A stretch of 64,000 nt of DNA from Comamonadaceae bacterium (lineage in GTDB: Bacteria; Pseudomonadota; Gammaproteobacteria; Burkholderiales; Burkholderiaceae_C), in the NCBI GenBank assembly GCA_027485235.1, contig JAIXRJ010000046.1, positions 310,001 to 374,000 of the forward strand. The letters are read 5' to 3'. The translations under genes were made by a program, and so were the position numbers. Below, piece after piece: positions 8,615 through 16,972 of the stretch (positions are counted from its first letter, which is position 1; each line of letters opens with the position of its first letter). The notes beneath the pieces were generated by a model. It did not search any database. It was given only the letters and a program-made list of their open reading frames with translations, and was not told where the DNA came from.

Positions 8615-8804
8615 GAGTCTCGTGAGCTGGATCAGCGCTTTGGTGATGCTGAGCTGCTGTGGCGTCGTCCTGACCCAAGCCTAGCCCAGACCCCCACCAT
8701 GCCCAGGCCGTCCCAAGCTGTGTTTCAGGCCGCTGGGGGAGGCACTAAAATCCAAAGCCCAGCGAACTCGCTTTTCAAGCTCGGCTGTCATCGAATCGCA
8801 CACC

Positions 8805-9692
8805 ATGTCTGACCCTTTGCTCGCCTGCTCCAAGCCCCCCTGTTCTCACTCGCCCGCTGTGCTGGCCTTGGCCAACCGCCATTGGCGGGTGCGACGACCC
8901 AAAGCTTTTGTGTTGGTGATCGAGGGTGAAGTGGGGCATGAAGCCGCTGCGCCCACCGACTACTTGCACGAGCACTTGCTTTTGCCCGAATGGCGCGAGG
9001 CCTTTTACCAATTGGTCGATGCCACCGGCTTGGTGGTGTGCCTCAATGTGCACACTGAACACCTCACTTACCGTGACGTGCGCGGACGCTCCAGCAAGGG
9101 GCGTCTCAGCCAAGGCGAGTATTACCACCACGACGGCTGCACCGGGCCAGTGAAACCGCGTTTGGTGGAAATACGCTGCCCCATTCAACCGCAAACACGC
9201 GGCGTGGCCACCGCTGTGGCACCCCACCGCGATGTGGTGAAAGCCATGGTGCAAGTGCTGCCCGCCGAATTGGCCGCCACGCCGGCCTTGGCGGAGCAAG
9301 ACATGCGCCTGGCCACCCTCAGCCAAATGGACTTTGCGGCACTGGACCACTTGCAAGGCCTGATCACCCGCACCGTGCGCAAAAAACTCCATGCCGAGGG
9401 GGCACGCAGCTATTTTCGCCAAGTGGACGCGGCAGCCAATGCCTACTTTGAGCCTTGGGCCTTGGGCGAAAGCCGCTTCATCGCCAACGCCAACGTCGGC
9501 AACACCCTGCAACACCGACGCGCCTACCAAGCTCCGCACACGGGCGGGGTGGCCAATGGCCACTTGGTCAAGCGCTGGACACATGAAGAACTGCCGCTAC
9601 CCGGTCAGGTGGTGGACCCCCAACTCATCGCTGCGCTGTGCAGCGATGAAGGTGAAGAAACCCAAGATAGCTGCTATTTGGTTCAGCACTGA
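8805..9692 (+). CDS. Hypothetical protein, 295 aa, family not recognised
   Basis: A convincing GC-rich coding frame of 295 residues that I cannot assign. There is no signal peptide or membrane segment. Notable parts are a Cys-rich start (LLACSKPPCSH), a basic LANRHWRVRRPKAFVLVIEGE segment, LTYRDVRGRSSKGRLSQGEYYHHDGC, and a C-terminal PGQVVDPQLIAALCSDEGEE. The HHDG motif followed by later His and Arg residues is faintly reminiscent of an iron/2-oxoglutarate site, but I do not see the full pattern and would not call it. It converges with the PhoX gene (48 bp between stops). Confidence 0.6.
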   Translation: MSDPLLACSKPPCSHSPAVLALANRHWRVRRPKAFVLVIEGEVGHEAAAPTDYLHEHLLLPEWREAFYQLVDATGLVVCLNVHTEHLTYRDVRGRSSKGRLSQGEYYHHDGCTGPVKPRLVEIRCPIQPQTRGVATAVAPHRDVVKAMVQVLPAELAATPALAEQDMRLATLSQMDFAALDHLQGLITRTVRKKLHAEGARSYFRQVDAAANAYFEPWALGESRFIANANVGNTLQHRRAYQAPHTGGVANGHLVKRWTHEELPLPGQVVDPQLIAALCSDEGEETQDSCYLVQH

Positions 9693-9740
9693 ATGGCTGT
9701 TTGCGCCAGCCCAGTGCCCAAGCCAAGTTGACAAAAACCC

Positions 9741-11966
9741 TTACAAGCCGATCACACCACCATCTTGGCGTGTGATCACGATCGTGGCCGAACGTGGGCG
9801 GCCTTGGGGGCCATAGCCTTGGTTACCGGGCCAAACGCTTTGCGGGGCTTCGCCTGAAGCCAGTGGCTTGGACAATTCGCCGGGGTGCTGAATGTTCACG
9901 AACAAGGTGCGGCCGTCGGCGGTTTCGGTGATGCCGGTGACCTCAGCGCCCTTGGGGGCCACCAAGAAGCGGCGCAGTTTGGCATCCCCCAAAGCGGCGC
10001 CCAAAAAGGTCTCTTGGGTGCCGTTTTGCTCCACCCCACCGACCACCATTTTGTTTTTCACGGTGACCTTGCCGCCGTCGCCCACTTGGCCCGGGATGGC
10101 GGCCAGCATCATGCAGTTGGTCTCGTCGGTCATGGCACCGTCGTCGGTCTGAATCCAGCAAATGCCCGTGGCCTTGCTGAACCACAGGCCGTCAGGCGAT
10201 GAAAACGCGTTTTTGGCCGTGAGCCCGGACAGGTTGGCGTCCCCTGCATCCTCTTCTGCACCAAACAAGAAGATGTCCCAGGCAAAAGCCTTGGCTGTGG
10301 ATTTGCTGTCCGCCTCTTTGAAACGGATGATGTGGCCGTTGGGGTTGCCCATGCCTTTGTTGCCATCCATGTCCATGTAAGCGCGGGGGTTGGCCGCATC
10401 GACTTTGGTGGGGGTGCGGTTGACGGCGTTGTTGTTGGTCAGGGCAAAGTAGATTTCACCGTTGCGGTGGTTGACCGCACCCCACTCAGGTCGGTCCATT
10501 TTGGTGGCACCCGCTGCGTCCGCCGCCAGGCGGGGGTTGACCAACACATCGGCTTGGTTGGCAAATCTGTAAGACGCAAAGTTGGCGATGCGCGGATCGG
10601 CAATGGTCAACTCCAACCATTCGCCTTGGCCTGTGGCGTCAAAACGGGCCGCATACAGCTTGCCTTCGCTCAGGTACTTGTCACCGGCCAGCATGCCGCC
10701 GCCCACATCGCGGGGGTCCCATACGGCGGTGCTCACGAACTTGTAGATGTATTCGTTGCGCGAATCGCAACCCATGTAAAAAGCCAAGGGCTCGCCCGCT
10801 TTGGGGATGCCGCAAACGGCCGCTTCGTGGGCAAAACGGCCCATGGCCACGCGCTTGGCGGGCGTGGAAGATGGCGCGAGCGGATCGATCTCGAAGTTGT
10901 AGCCAAAGGTGTTGGCTTCGTTGCGGAAGTCACGCTCGGCATTGGCACCTGTGGCCGCCAAATTCCAGCGGGCAAAGCGGTCGTCGGTGGCGGACACGGT
11001 GTGCCAGCCTTGGCTGATGGCTTTTTGCACCCCGGCAGCAGGCGCTGCAGCAGCCACGCCATAGCGGCGGCGTGCAGCGACTTCTTTGGGAGAAAGGCCG
11101 GTGCCCGTGCCCGTGGCCTGAAAGTAAAAGGCCCAGTTTTCTTCGCAGCCCAAATAAGTGCCCCAAGGGGTTTTGCCGTGGCCGCAATTGTTCAAAGTGC
11201 CACGCGACATGGCACCCGCTGTGTCCCACCGGGTCACCATGAAGCTGCGGATGTTCTCGATTTCAGCGCGTGGGCCGCTGATGCGGGCCGGTGTTTGGGC
11301 GGTGAAGCGGCGGTTCAAAGGCGAGTCTTGCTTGATGCGCCAGCCTTGTGGGGTTTTGACCATCTCGACCACAGAAATACCGTGGTGGTTGATTTCCTTG
11401 AGCACTTCCAATTCGGGGCGTGAACCCAAGTCCCAAGTGCCAAATTGGTCAAACCGCTTGCCGCTCACGCCGTTCGACGTTTGACCGTTGGGGTGCATGA
11501 AGTGTGCATCGGCTGAACTTTCGTGGTTCACGCACAGCACGGCGCGGCCAGTCTCTTTCTCGGTGTAGCGGCCATTGGCATCGATGTAGTAAATGTCCAT
11601 GCCATCGTGGTGGTCACCAATCCGGCGCGACCAGTCATCGGTCTCCAAGCCTTTGTTGGAGTAAGCAGGCAGCGTTGAATCCAGCGCATCGCCCGTGGCG
11701 TGCAACACCGTGTACTGGTAACCGGGCGGCAAGATCACGTTGTCCAGCAGACTTTTTTGCAAAGAAGGAAAACCCAGCGCCGAAGGGGCTGCGGCCAAGC
11801 CCGACAACACACTGGCGCAACCGGGCAGCATGGCCAGGCCGGCCAAACCCAAGCCACCGCGCAGCAAGCCACGGCGTGCAGGGTTTTGCAGCGATTGGGC
11901 CAAGATGTCTTGAAAGTGGGGGTTTTGGGAGGGATTGAAGTCGGTATCTTGATCGTGGGTTGACAT
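9741..11966 (-). CDS. PhoX-family (DUF839) alkaline phosphatase, Tat-exported
   Basis: With the ATG at 11966 (AAGGAG ribosome site 7 bp upstream) the protein is 741 residues. The leader NPARRGLLRGGLGLAGLAM is a twin-arginine signal and is followed by LPGC, a possible lipobox. The body matches the PhoX/DUF839 family: LPPGYQYTVLHATGDAL, CVNHESSADAHF, GHGKTPWGTYLGCEEN, and EWGAVNHRNGEIYFALTNN, with many acidic and His residues for the Ca/Fe cofactor. PhoX enzymes release phosphate from organic phosphomonoesters in the periplasm and are usually induced by phosphate starvation; I did not identify a clear Pho box upstream. Convergent with the unrecognised gene at 8805. Confidence 0.88.
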   Translation of the reverse strand: MSTHDQDTDFNPSQNPHFQDILAQSLQNPARRGLLRGGLGLAGLAMLPGCASVLSGLAAAPSALGFPSLQKSLLDNVILPPGYQYTVLHATGDALDSTLPAYSNKGLETDDWSRRIGDHHDGMDIYYIDANGRYTEKETGRAVLCVNHESSADAHFMHPNGQTSNGVSGKRFDQFGTWDLGSRPELEVLKEINHHGISVVEMVKTPQGWRIKQDSPLNRRFTAQTPARISGPRAEIENIRSFMVTRWDTAGAMSRGTLNNCGHGKTPWGTYLGCEENWAFYFQATGTGTGLSPKEVAARRRYGVAAAAPAAGVQKAISQGWHTVSATDDRFARWNLAATGANAERDFRNEANTFGYNFEIDPLAPSSTPAKRVAMGRFAHEAAVCGIPKAGEPLAFYMGCDSRNEYIYKFVSTAVWDPRDVGGGMLAGDKYLSEGKLYAARFDATGQGEWLELTIADPRIANFASYRFANQADVLVNPRLAADAAGATKMDRPEWGAVNHRNGEIYFALTNNNAVNRTPTKVDAANPRAYMDMDGNKGMGNPNGHIIRFKEADSKSTAKAFAWDIFLFGAEEDAGDANLSGLTAKNAFSSPDGLWFSKATGICWIQTDDGAMTDETNCMMLAAIPGQVGDGGKVTVKNKMVVGGVEQNGTQETFLGAALGDAKLRRFLVAPKGAEVTGITETADGRTLFVNIQHPGELSKPLASGEAPQSVWPGNQGYGPQGRPRSATIVITRQDGGVIGL

Positions 11967-12163
11967 GGTTATCTCCTTGTTGGGAGTCATTTGAACCTGC
12001 AATGATGACCTTTTGATGTCTAAACACCGACTTCGGCAGGCCAAGGTTGACGGGATTTCCACATTGCCTGACCTTGGACATCCTCGGTTTGCTGCACAAG
12101 TGACAGGCCTGTAAAGGGCTCATGCGTAGAGTGAGGAACAGTTTAACCACAGAAAGTCAGACC

Positions 12164-12952
12164 ATGTCGCCCGCCAACGCCAATGCCTGCGCCCCCGCTC
12201 CAGCGCCTGCCGCAGACGATCCCGTTTGGCAAGCCAAGGTGCATTTGGCCGCCGCATTGCGATTGGCAGTGCTGCACGACTTTGATGAAGGCATCGACAA
12301 CCACTTCACCGTCGCCGTACCGGGGCGCGAAGACCAATATTTGATCTCGCCCTTTGGCGTGCATTGGTCCGAAGCCCGTGCCAGCACCATGATGGTTTTC
12401 AACGAAGCGGGCGAAACGCTGGAAGGCTCAGGCCTGGTGGAGCTGTCGGCGCAATCGATCCACGCCCCGGTGCACCGCCTCACGGGGGCCAAAGTGGTGC
12501 TGCACACTCACCAGCCCTGGGCGCTGGCTTTGAACATGCTCAAAGCCAACCGCTTGTTGCCCGCCACCCAAACTGCCGCCTTTTTTGACGGCGCCATCGC
12601 CTACGACGACCATTACACCGGGCTGGCGGCTGACTTGTCAGAGGGTGAGCGTTTGTCGCAGCTCATGAGCGGCGGCAAGACCGTGCTTTTCATGAAAAAC
12701 CATGGTGTGATGACGGTGGGCGACACCGTGGCGCAAGCCTACCGGCGCTTGTACAAACTCGAGAAAGCCTGCCGAACGCAAATGCTGGCCATGGGCAGCG
12801 GCCAGCCCTTGAATGTGCTGACCGAATCGGTGATCCAGCGCATCAAAACCCCCAGCCCGCAAGACCGCCACCCCCGCAGCGAACGAGAACGCCTGTTTTT
12901 TGAAGCCATGATGCGGGTGATTGACCGGGTGAACCCGGGTTATGCCGATTGA
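12164..12952 (+). CDS. Class II aldolase/adducin family protein
   Basis: From the ATG at 12164 the product is 262 residues; an earlier ATG at 12122 would add 14 unrelated residues. The class II aldolase fold is clear: FDEGIDNHFTVAVPG, HTHQPWALALNML with the zinc-binding His-x-His, DDHYTGLAAD, and FMKNHGVMTVGDTVAQAYRRLY with the third zinc ligand His. Members cleave or epimerise sugar phosphates, but many bacterial relatives with this sequence style act on unknown 2-hydroxy or keto acids. The Ala/Pro-rich N-terminus is probably disordered. It stands alone between the PhoX gene and nnrU. Confidence 0.82.
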   Translation: MSPANANACAPAPAPAADDPVWQAKVHLAAALRLAVLHDFDEGIDNHFTVAVPGREDQYLISPFGVHWSEARASTMMVFNEAGETLEGSGLVELSAQSIHAPVHRLTGAKVVLHTHQPWALALNMLKANRLLPATQTAAFFDGAIAYDDHYTGLAADLSEGERLSQLMSGGKTVLFMKNHGVMTVGDTVAQAYRRLYKLEKACRTQMLAMGSGQPLNVLTESVIQRIKTPSPQDRHPRSERERLFFEAMMRVIDRVNPGYAD

Positions 12953-13051
12953 ACCGAAAGCCGGCCGCTGAACACCGAAACACGAAAGCAAAGCTGCCGT
13001 TGGCTCCAAATTCCTAGACAATGCAATTTCTAACCGTCTTAAGGGGTTTTC

Positions 13052-13654
13052 ATGACTTGGTTGATCTTGGGCTTGGTTCTTTTTTTAGGCGCGCATTCAA
13101 CGCGCACTTTCGCCGATGGTTGGCGAACCAGAACCATTGCGGCTTGGGGAGAAAAACCCTTCAAAGGGGCCATCGCCTTGGTGTCCTTATTGGGTTTTTA
13201 TGCACTGATCGTGGGCTATGGCGAAACGCGACTGCAGCCGGTTCTCCTTTGGCAACCCCCCCTTGCGACACGGCATGTCAGTGTGTTGCTGATGTTGTTG
13301 GCCAGTATCTTGCTGGTTGCGGCGTACATTCCTGCCAACCATTTCAAAGTGCGTCTGGGACACCCCATGGTGTTGTCTGTCAAGGTGTGGGCCTTGGCCC
13401 ATTTGTTGTCCAACGGCAATTTGGCCGATGTCATTTTGTTCGGTGCGTTTTTGGCGTGGTCCGTCTTGAACTTCAAATCTGCCCGTGCACGCGACCGGGC
13501 CAACAGGCAAGCCCAGGTCTTGGGTGAAACTGCGCCATCGACTTCCCCCAAACCATCCGCCACGCTCATCGCGGTCGTTGCGGGTACAGGTCTTTGGGGA
13601 CTGATCACCTTTGTTTTGCATGCGAAGGTGGTGGGCGTTTCGCCGCTGGCCTGA
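13052..13654 (+). CDS. NnrU family membrane protein
   Basis: A 200-residue integral membrane protein with at least five hydrophobic segments. The start MTWLILGLVLFLGAHSTR and the region NHFKVRLGHPMVLSVKVWALAHLLSNG are the signature of NnrU, a protein linked to nitric oxide or nitrite reduction in denitrifiers and related to isoprenoid/heme-b membrane families. No other denitrification gene is in this window, and the family is widespread in Comamonadaceae, so the role here is undefined. The ribosome site AAGGGG lies 6 bp before the ATG. The last ~50 residues include a loop followed by one more membrane helix. Confidence 0.8.
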   Translation: MTWLILGLVLFLGAHSTRTFADGWRTRTIAAWGEKPFKGAIALVSLLGFYALIVGYGETRLQPVLLWQPPLATRHVSVLLMLLASILLVAAYIPANHFKVRLGHPMVLSVKVWALAHLLSNGNLADVILFGAFLAWSVLNFKSARARDRANRQAQVLGETAPSTSPKPSATLIAVVAGTGLWGLITFVLHAKVVGVSPLA

Positions 13655-13994
13655 GCAGGCAGGCCCTGCCCGGGTCGGGCTGCGTTGGCGCAGCGTTTGC
13701 TGTGCTGATTCCGCAGCTTAAGCACCCCTCCAGATGGACGGACTGTGGATCGTGCCAAGGTCATGATCATGCACACACGGCAGTACACGCCGATGGCCAT
13801 GAACCAAAGTGGGGCAGTCGTTTCTGGACATTTGGCGCTGTTGGACAGCGCGAACGTTTTCTGAGCAGCATGGTGCTTCGCGTCTCAAGACGGTCAGGGA
13901 CTGTCAGGGACTGTCAGGGCAAGGTTTTCCCGAGTAGCGGTCAAATTGATTTCTTCTCACAATGGGCGAGCTGTTTTTATCCGGAGATCTTTAA
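13655..13994. other. Intergenic stretch without a recognisable gene
   Basis: This 340-bp gap between nnrU and the third Bug gene contains no frame with plausible protein similarity. It begins with a GC-rich segment able to fold (GGCAGG/CCTGCC near 13661-13675) that could end nnrU transcription, and contains the short tandem repeat at 13891-13920. The last ~70 bp must hold the promoter and the GGAG ribosome site of the Bug gene. Confidence 0.5.
13891..13920. repeat. Three tandem 10-bp repeats
   Basis: The decamer CTGTCAGGGA occurs three times in direct succession, the first copy with one change at its second base and the last with one change at its final base. It lies about 75 bp upstream of the Bug gene start. 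It could be a slippage product or an array of regulator-binding half-sites; the sequence alone does not decide. Confidence 0.7.
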
Positions 13995-14990
13995 ATGACC
14001 CAAGTTCATGACCCTCGCCGCCGACAAATTGGCCTTGCTGCCGTGTCGAGCATGGCACTCGGCGCCTTTGGCACAGCGCAGGCCCAAAGCGCCTGGCCAG
14101 CAGCCAAACCCATCCGCATGATCGTGAATTTCCCTGCGGGCGGTTCACCAGATCTGGTGGCGCGTGCCGTTTCTTCTACGGTGTCACAAGCGCTGGGTCA
14201 ACAAATCGTGGTGGACAACCGAGGCGGTGCCGGTGGCATCATTGGTTCTGACTTGGCCGCCAAAAGCGCGCCGGATGGCTACACCATTTTGTGCAGCTCG
14301 GGCAGTGGCGCCGCCATCGTGCCTTACGTCACGCCCAAGATGCCTTTCGACCATGACAAGGACCTCACGCCGGTGGCGGCAGGTGCGCGGTTGCAATTGT
14401 TCTTGGTCGTGCGCAGCGATGCCCCTTACAAGACTTTTGCCGAATTCATCGCCTTCGCCAAGGGCAACCCGGGCAAGTTGAGCTATGGCTCGCCAGGCAA
14501 CGGCACCAGCCCGCACATTGCCGGCGAGATGCTCAAGTCCCAAGCCGGTATTTTTACTTTGCACATCCCTTACCGCGGTTCGGGTGCAGCCTTGCAAGAC
14601 TTGCTGGGCGGCAACGTGGACTATCTGCTGGATCCGGGGATTGCTTTTTCGCATGTGCGGTCGGGGCGTTTGCGCTTGTTGGCAGTCACCTCGCCACAGC
14701 GCTTGTCGATGTTCCCCGATGCGCCCACGCTCAATGAGCTGGGGCTCAAGAATTTTGACGCCGGTACATCGCACGGTTTCTGGGCGCCTGCGGGCACACC
14801 TGCGGCCATCGTTGACCGCCTGAACCGCGAGATCAACCGGGCCTTGATGTTGCCCAGCGCCGTTGAATCCATTCGTGGCATCGGTGCCGAACCTACCCCC
14901 ATGTCGCCCGCCGAGTTCGGTGCGGTCACCAAGGCCGATGCACGGCGATTTGCCCAAATCATCAAAGAACGCAAAATCGTGCACGATTGA
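13995..14990 (+). CDS. Tripartite tricarboxylate transporter substrate-binding protein (Bug family)
   Basis: A 331-residue Bug receptor. The leader starts DPRRRQIGLAAVSSMALG and ends near AQAQ, again a twin-arginine-like signal. PIRMIVNFPAGGSPDLVARAV, DNRGGAGGIIGSDLAAKSA and HIPYRGSGAALQDLLGGNVDY are the family blocks. It stands as a single gene, converging with lpdA (92 bp between stops), with no transporter membrane genes nearby, which is typical for the expanded orphan Bug receptors of Burkholderiales. Ligand unknown. A GGAG ribosome site lies 9 bp before the ATG. Confidence 0.9.
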   Translation: MTQVHDPRRRQIGLAAVSSMALGAFGTAQAQSAWPAAKPIRMIVNFPAGGSPDLVARAVSSTVSQALGQQIVVDNRGGAGGIIGSDLAAKSAPDGYTILCSSGSGAAIVPYVTPKMPFDHDKDLTPVAAGARLQLFLVVRSDAPYKTFAEFIAFAKGNPGKLSYGSPGNGTSPHIAGEMLKSQAGIFTLHIPYRGSGAALQDLLGGNVDYLLDPGIAFSHVRSGRLRLLAVTSPQRLSMFPDAPTLNELGLKNFDAGTSHGFWAPAGTPAAIVDRLNREINRALMLPSAVESIRGIGAEPTPMSPAEFGAVTKADARRFAQIIKERKIVHD

Positions 14991-15082
14991 GACCAGCTGG
15001 GCTGCTGGGAGTCAAGGTCGGGGGTCGTGGCCGCCTTGAAACTGCCCCGAAAAGACCCACAGCAGTCCTGCCGGCTATGCGC

Positions 15083-16915
15083 TTAGCGCTTACTCGGCGG
15101 CACGTCCGTGCAACTCCCGTGCGCCACCTCTGCCGCCATGCCGATGCTTTCGCCCAGCGTGGGGTGGGGGTGGATGGTTTTGCCGATGTCCACGGCGTCT
15201 GCGCCCATTTCAATAGCCAGTGCGATCTCACCAATCATGTCGCCCGCGTGCGTGCCCACCATGCCGCCGCCCAAGATCTTGCCGTGGCCCCCATTCGCAT
15301 GCACCTCGGGTGAATCGTCAAACAGCAGCTTGGTCACGCCTTCGTCGCGGCCGTTGGCAATAGCGCGGCCTGATGCCGACCAAGGGAACAAGCCCTTTTT
15401 GACCTTGATGCCTTGCGCTTTGGCTTCGGTCTCGGTCAAGCCCACCCAGGCCACTTCGGGGTCGGTGTAGGCCACGCTGGGGATGACGCGTGCGTTAAAA
15501 GCAGCGGCTGCCAGCTCTTTGTTGCCTTGCAGTTCGCCCGCAATCACTTCGGCCGCCACGTGGGCTTCGTGCACCGCTTTGTGCGCCAACATGGGCTGGC
15601 CCACGATGTCGCCAATCGCAAAGATGTGCGGCACGTTGGTGCGCATTTGGATGTCGACGTTGATAAAGCCGCGATCGGTCACGGCCACGCCGGCTTTTTC
15701 AGCGGCGAGTTTTTTGCCGTTGGGCGTACGGCCCACAGCTTGCAACACGAGGTCGTACACCTGCGGCGCGGGGGCTGTGCCGCCGGGTTCGGCGCTCTCG
15801 AACGTGACTTCGATGCCTTCGGGCAAGGCGCGTGCAGACACGGTCTTGGTCTTGAGCATGATGTAGTCAAAGCGCTTGGCGTTCATCTTTTGCCAGACTT
15901 TGACCAAGTCGCGGTCAGCGCCTTGCATGAGGCCGTCCATCATTTCCACCACGTCCAGGCGTGCGCCCAGCGTGCTGTAAACCGTGCCCATTTCCAGGCC
16001 GATGATGCCGCCGCCCAAAATCAGCATGCGTTTGGGCACTTCTTTGAGTTCCAAAGCGCCGGTGCTGTCGACCACGCGCGGGTCGTTGGGCATGAACGGC
16101 AAACGGACAGCTTGAGAGCCTGCAGCAATGATGGCGCGTTTGAACGCGATCACTTTTTTGCTGCCGTTTTGTTCTTGCGCGGTGCCGGTGGTCTCCGACA
16201 CTTCGAGGTGGTTGGCCCCCACGAACTGGCCCAAGCCGCGCACGGTGGTGACCTTGCGCATCTTGGCCATGGCCGCCAAGCCGCCGGTGAGCTTGCCAAT
16301 GACTTTTTCTTTGTGGCCGCGCAGCTTGTCGATGTTGACCACCGGCTTGCCAAAGTCCACACCGAGGTCGGCCATGTGGGCCACTTCGTCCATGACGGCG
16401 GCGACGTGCAGCAGCGCTTTGGACGGGATGCAACCCACATTCAAACACACGCCGCCCAAGGTGGCGTAGCGCTCGACGATGACGACGTTCAAGCCGAGGT
16501 CAGCCGCACGGAATGCTGCTGAGTAACCGCCGGGGCCACCGCCCAACACGAGCACATCGCACTCGATGTCGGCGGAGCCGCCGAAGCTGGAAGCCACGAG
16601 TGCGGGGGCGGCAGCCACTGGGGCTGCTGCAGGAGCGGCCGCTGGCGCTGGCGCGGCAGCAGGGGCCGCCGCAGCGCCCTCACCTTCCAACACCAACACC
16701 ACCGAGCCTTGCTTGACCTTGTCGCCCAGCTTGACCTTGAGTTCTTTGACCACGCCACCGTGGCTGCAAGGAATTTCCATGGAGGCTTTGTCGCTCTCCA
16801 CGGTGATCAGACTTTGGTCGGATTTGACGGTGTCGCCCACCTTGACCATCAACTCGATCACGGTGACTTCGTCGAAGTCGCCAATGTCAGGGACTTGAAT
16901 ATCTATGAGTGCCAT
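15083..16915 (-). CDS. lpdA: Dihydrolipoyl dehydrogenase (E3) with N-terminal lipoyl domain
   Basis: From the ATG at 16915 the product is 610 residues. Residues 1-80 are a lipoyl domain with the modified Lys in [11 protein letters not shown]. An Ala/Pro linker to about residue 120 follows, then a complete E3 flavoprotein: the FAD-binding [11 protein letters not shown], redox-active [16 protein letters not shown]-binding [13 protein letters not shown], and the C-terminal HPHPTLGE with the catalytic His-Glu pair. It reoxidises the lipoyl groups of the pyruvate dehydrogenase complex using NAD+. The lipoyl fusion is known in Neisseria and other betaproteobacteria. It is the last gene of aceE-aceF-lpdA, 57 bp after aceF. 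Confidence 0.95.
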   Translation of the reverse strand: MALIDIQVPDIGDFDEVTVIELMVKVGDTVKSDQSLITVESDKASMEIPCSHGGVVKELKVKLGDKVKQGSVVLVLEGEGAAAAPAAAPAPAAAPAAAPVAAAPALVASSFGGSADIECDVLVLGGGPGGYSAAFRAADLGLNVVIVERYATLGGVCLNVGCIPSKALLHVAAVMDEVAHMADLGVDFGKPVVNIDKLRGHKEKVIGKLTGGLAAMAKMRKVTTVRGLGQFVGANHLEVSETTGTAQEQNGSKKVIAFKRAIIAAGSQAVRLPFMPNDPRVVDSTGALELKEVPKRMLILGGGIIGLEMGTVYSTLGARLDVVEMMDGLMQGADRDLVKVWQKMNAKRFDYIMLKTKTVSARALPEGIEVTFESAEPGGTAPAPQVYDLVLQAVGRTPNGKKLAAEKAGVAVTDRGFINVDIQMRTNVPHIFAIGDIVGQPMLAHKAVHEAHVAAEVIAGELQGNKELAAAAFNARVIPSVAYTDPEVAWVGLTETEAKAQGIKVKKGLFPWSASGRAIANGRDEGVTKLLFDDSPEVHANGGHGKILGGGMVGTHAGDMIGEIALAIEMGADAVDIGKTIHPHPTLGESIGMAAEVAHGSCTDVPPSKR

Positions 16916-16972
16916 GTTCTTCTCAAGAGGTTGGGGGCCGAGCAAAGCTGCGCTATGGTCCGCCCCCAAGGT

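Noticed and set aside
13594..13998. Plus-strand frame overlapping the end of nnrU and the intergenic gap
   Set aside because: Composition is unlike protein, it overlaps nnrU in another frame and contains the decamer repeats; no family resemblance.
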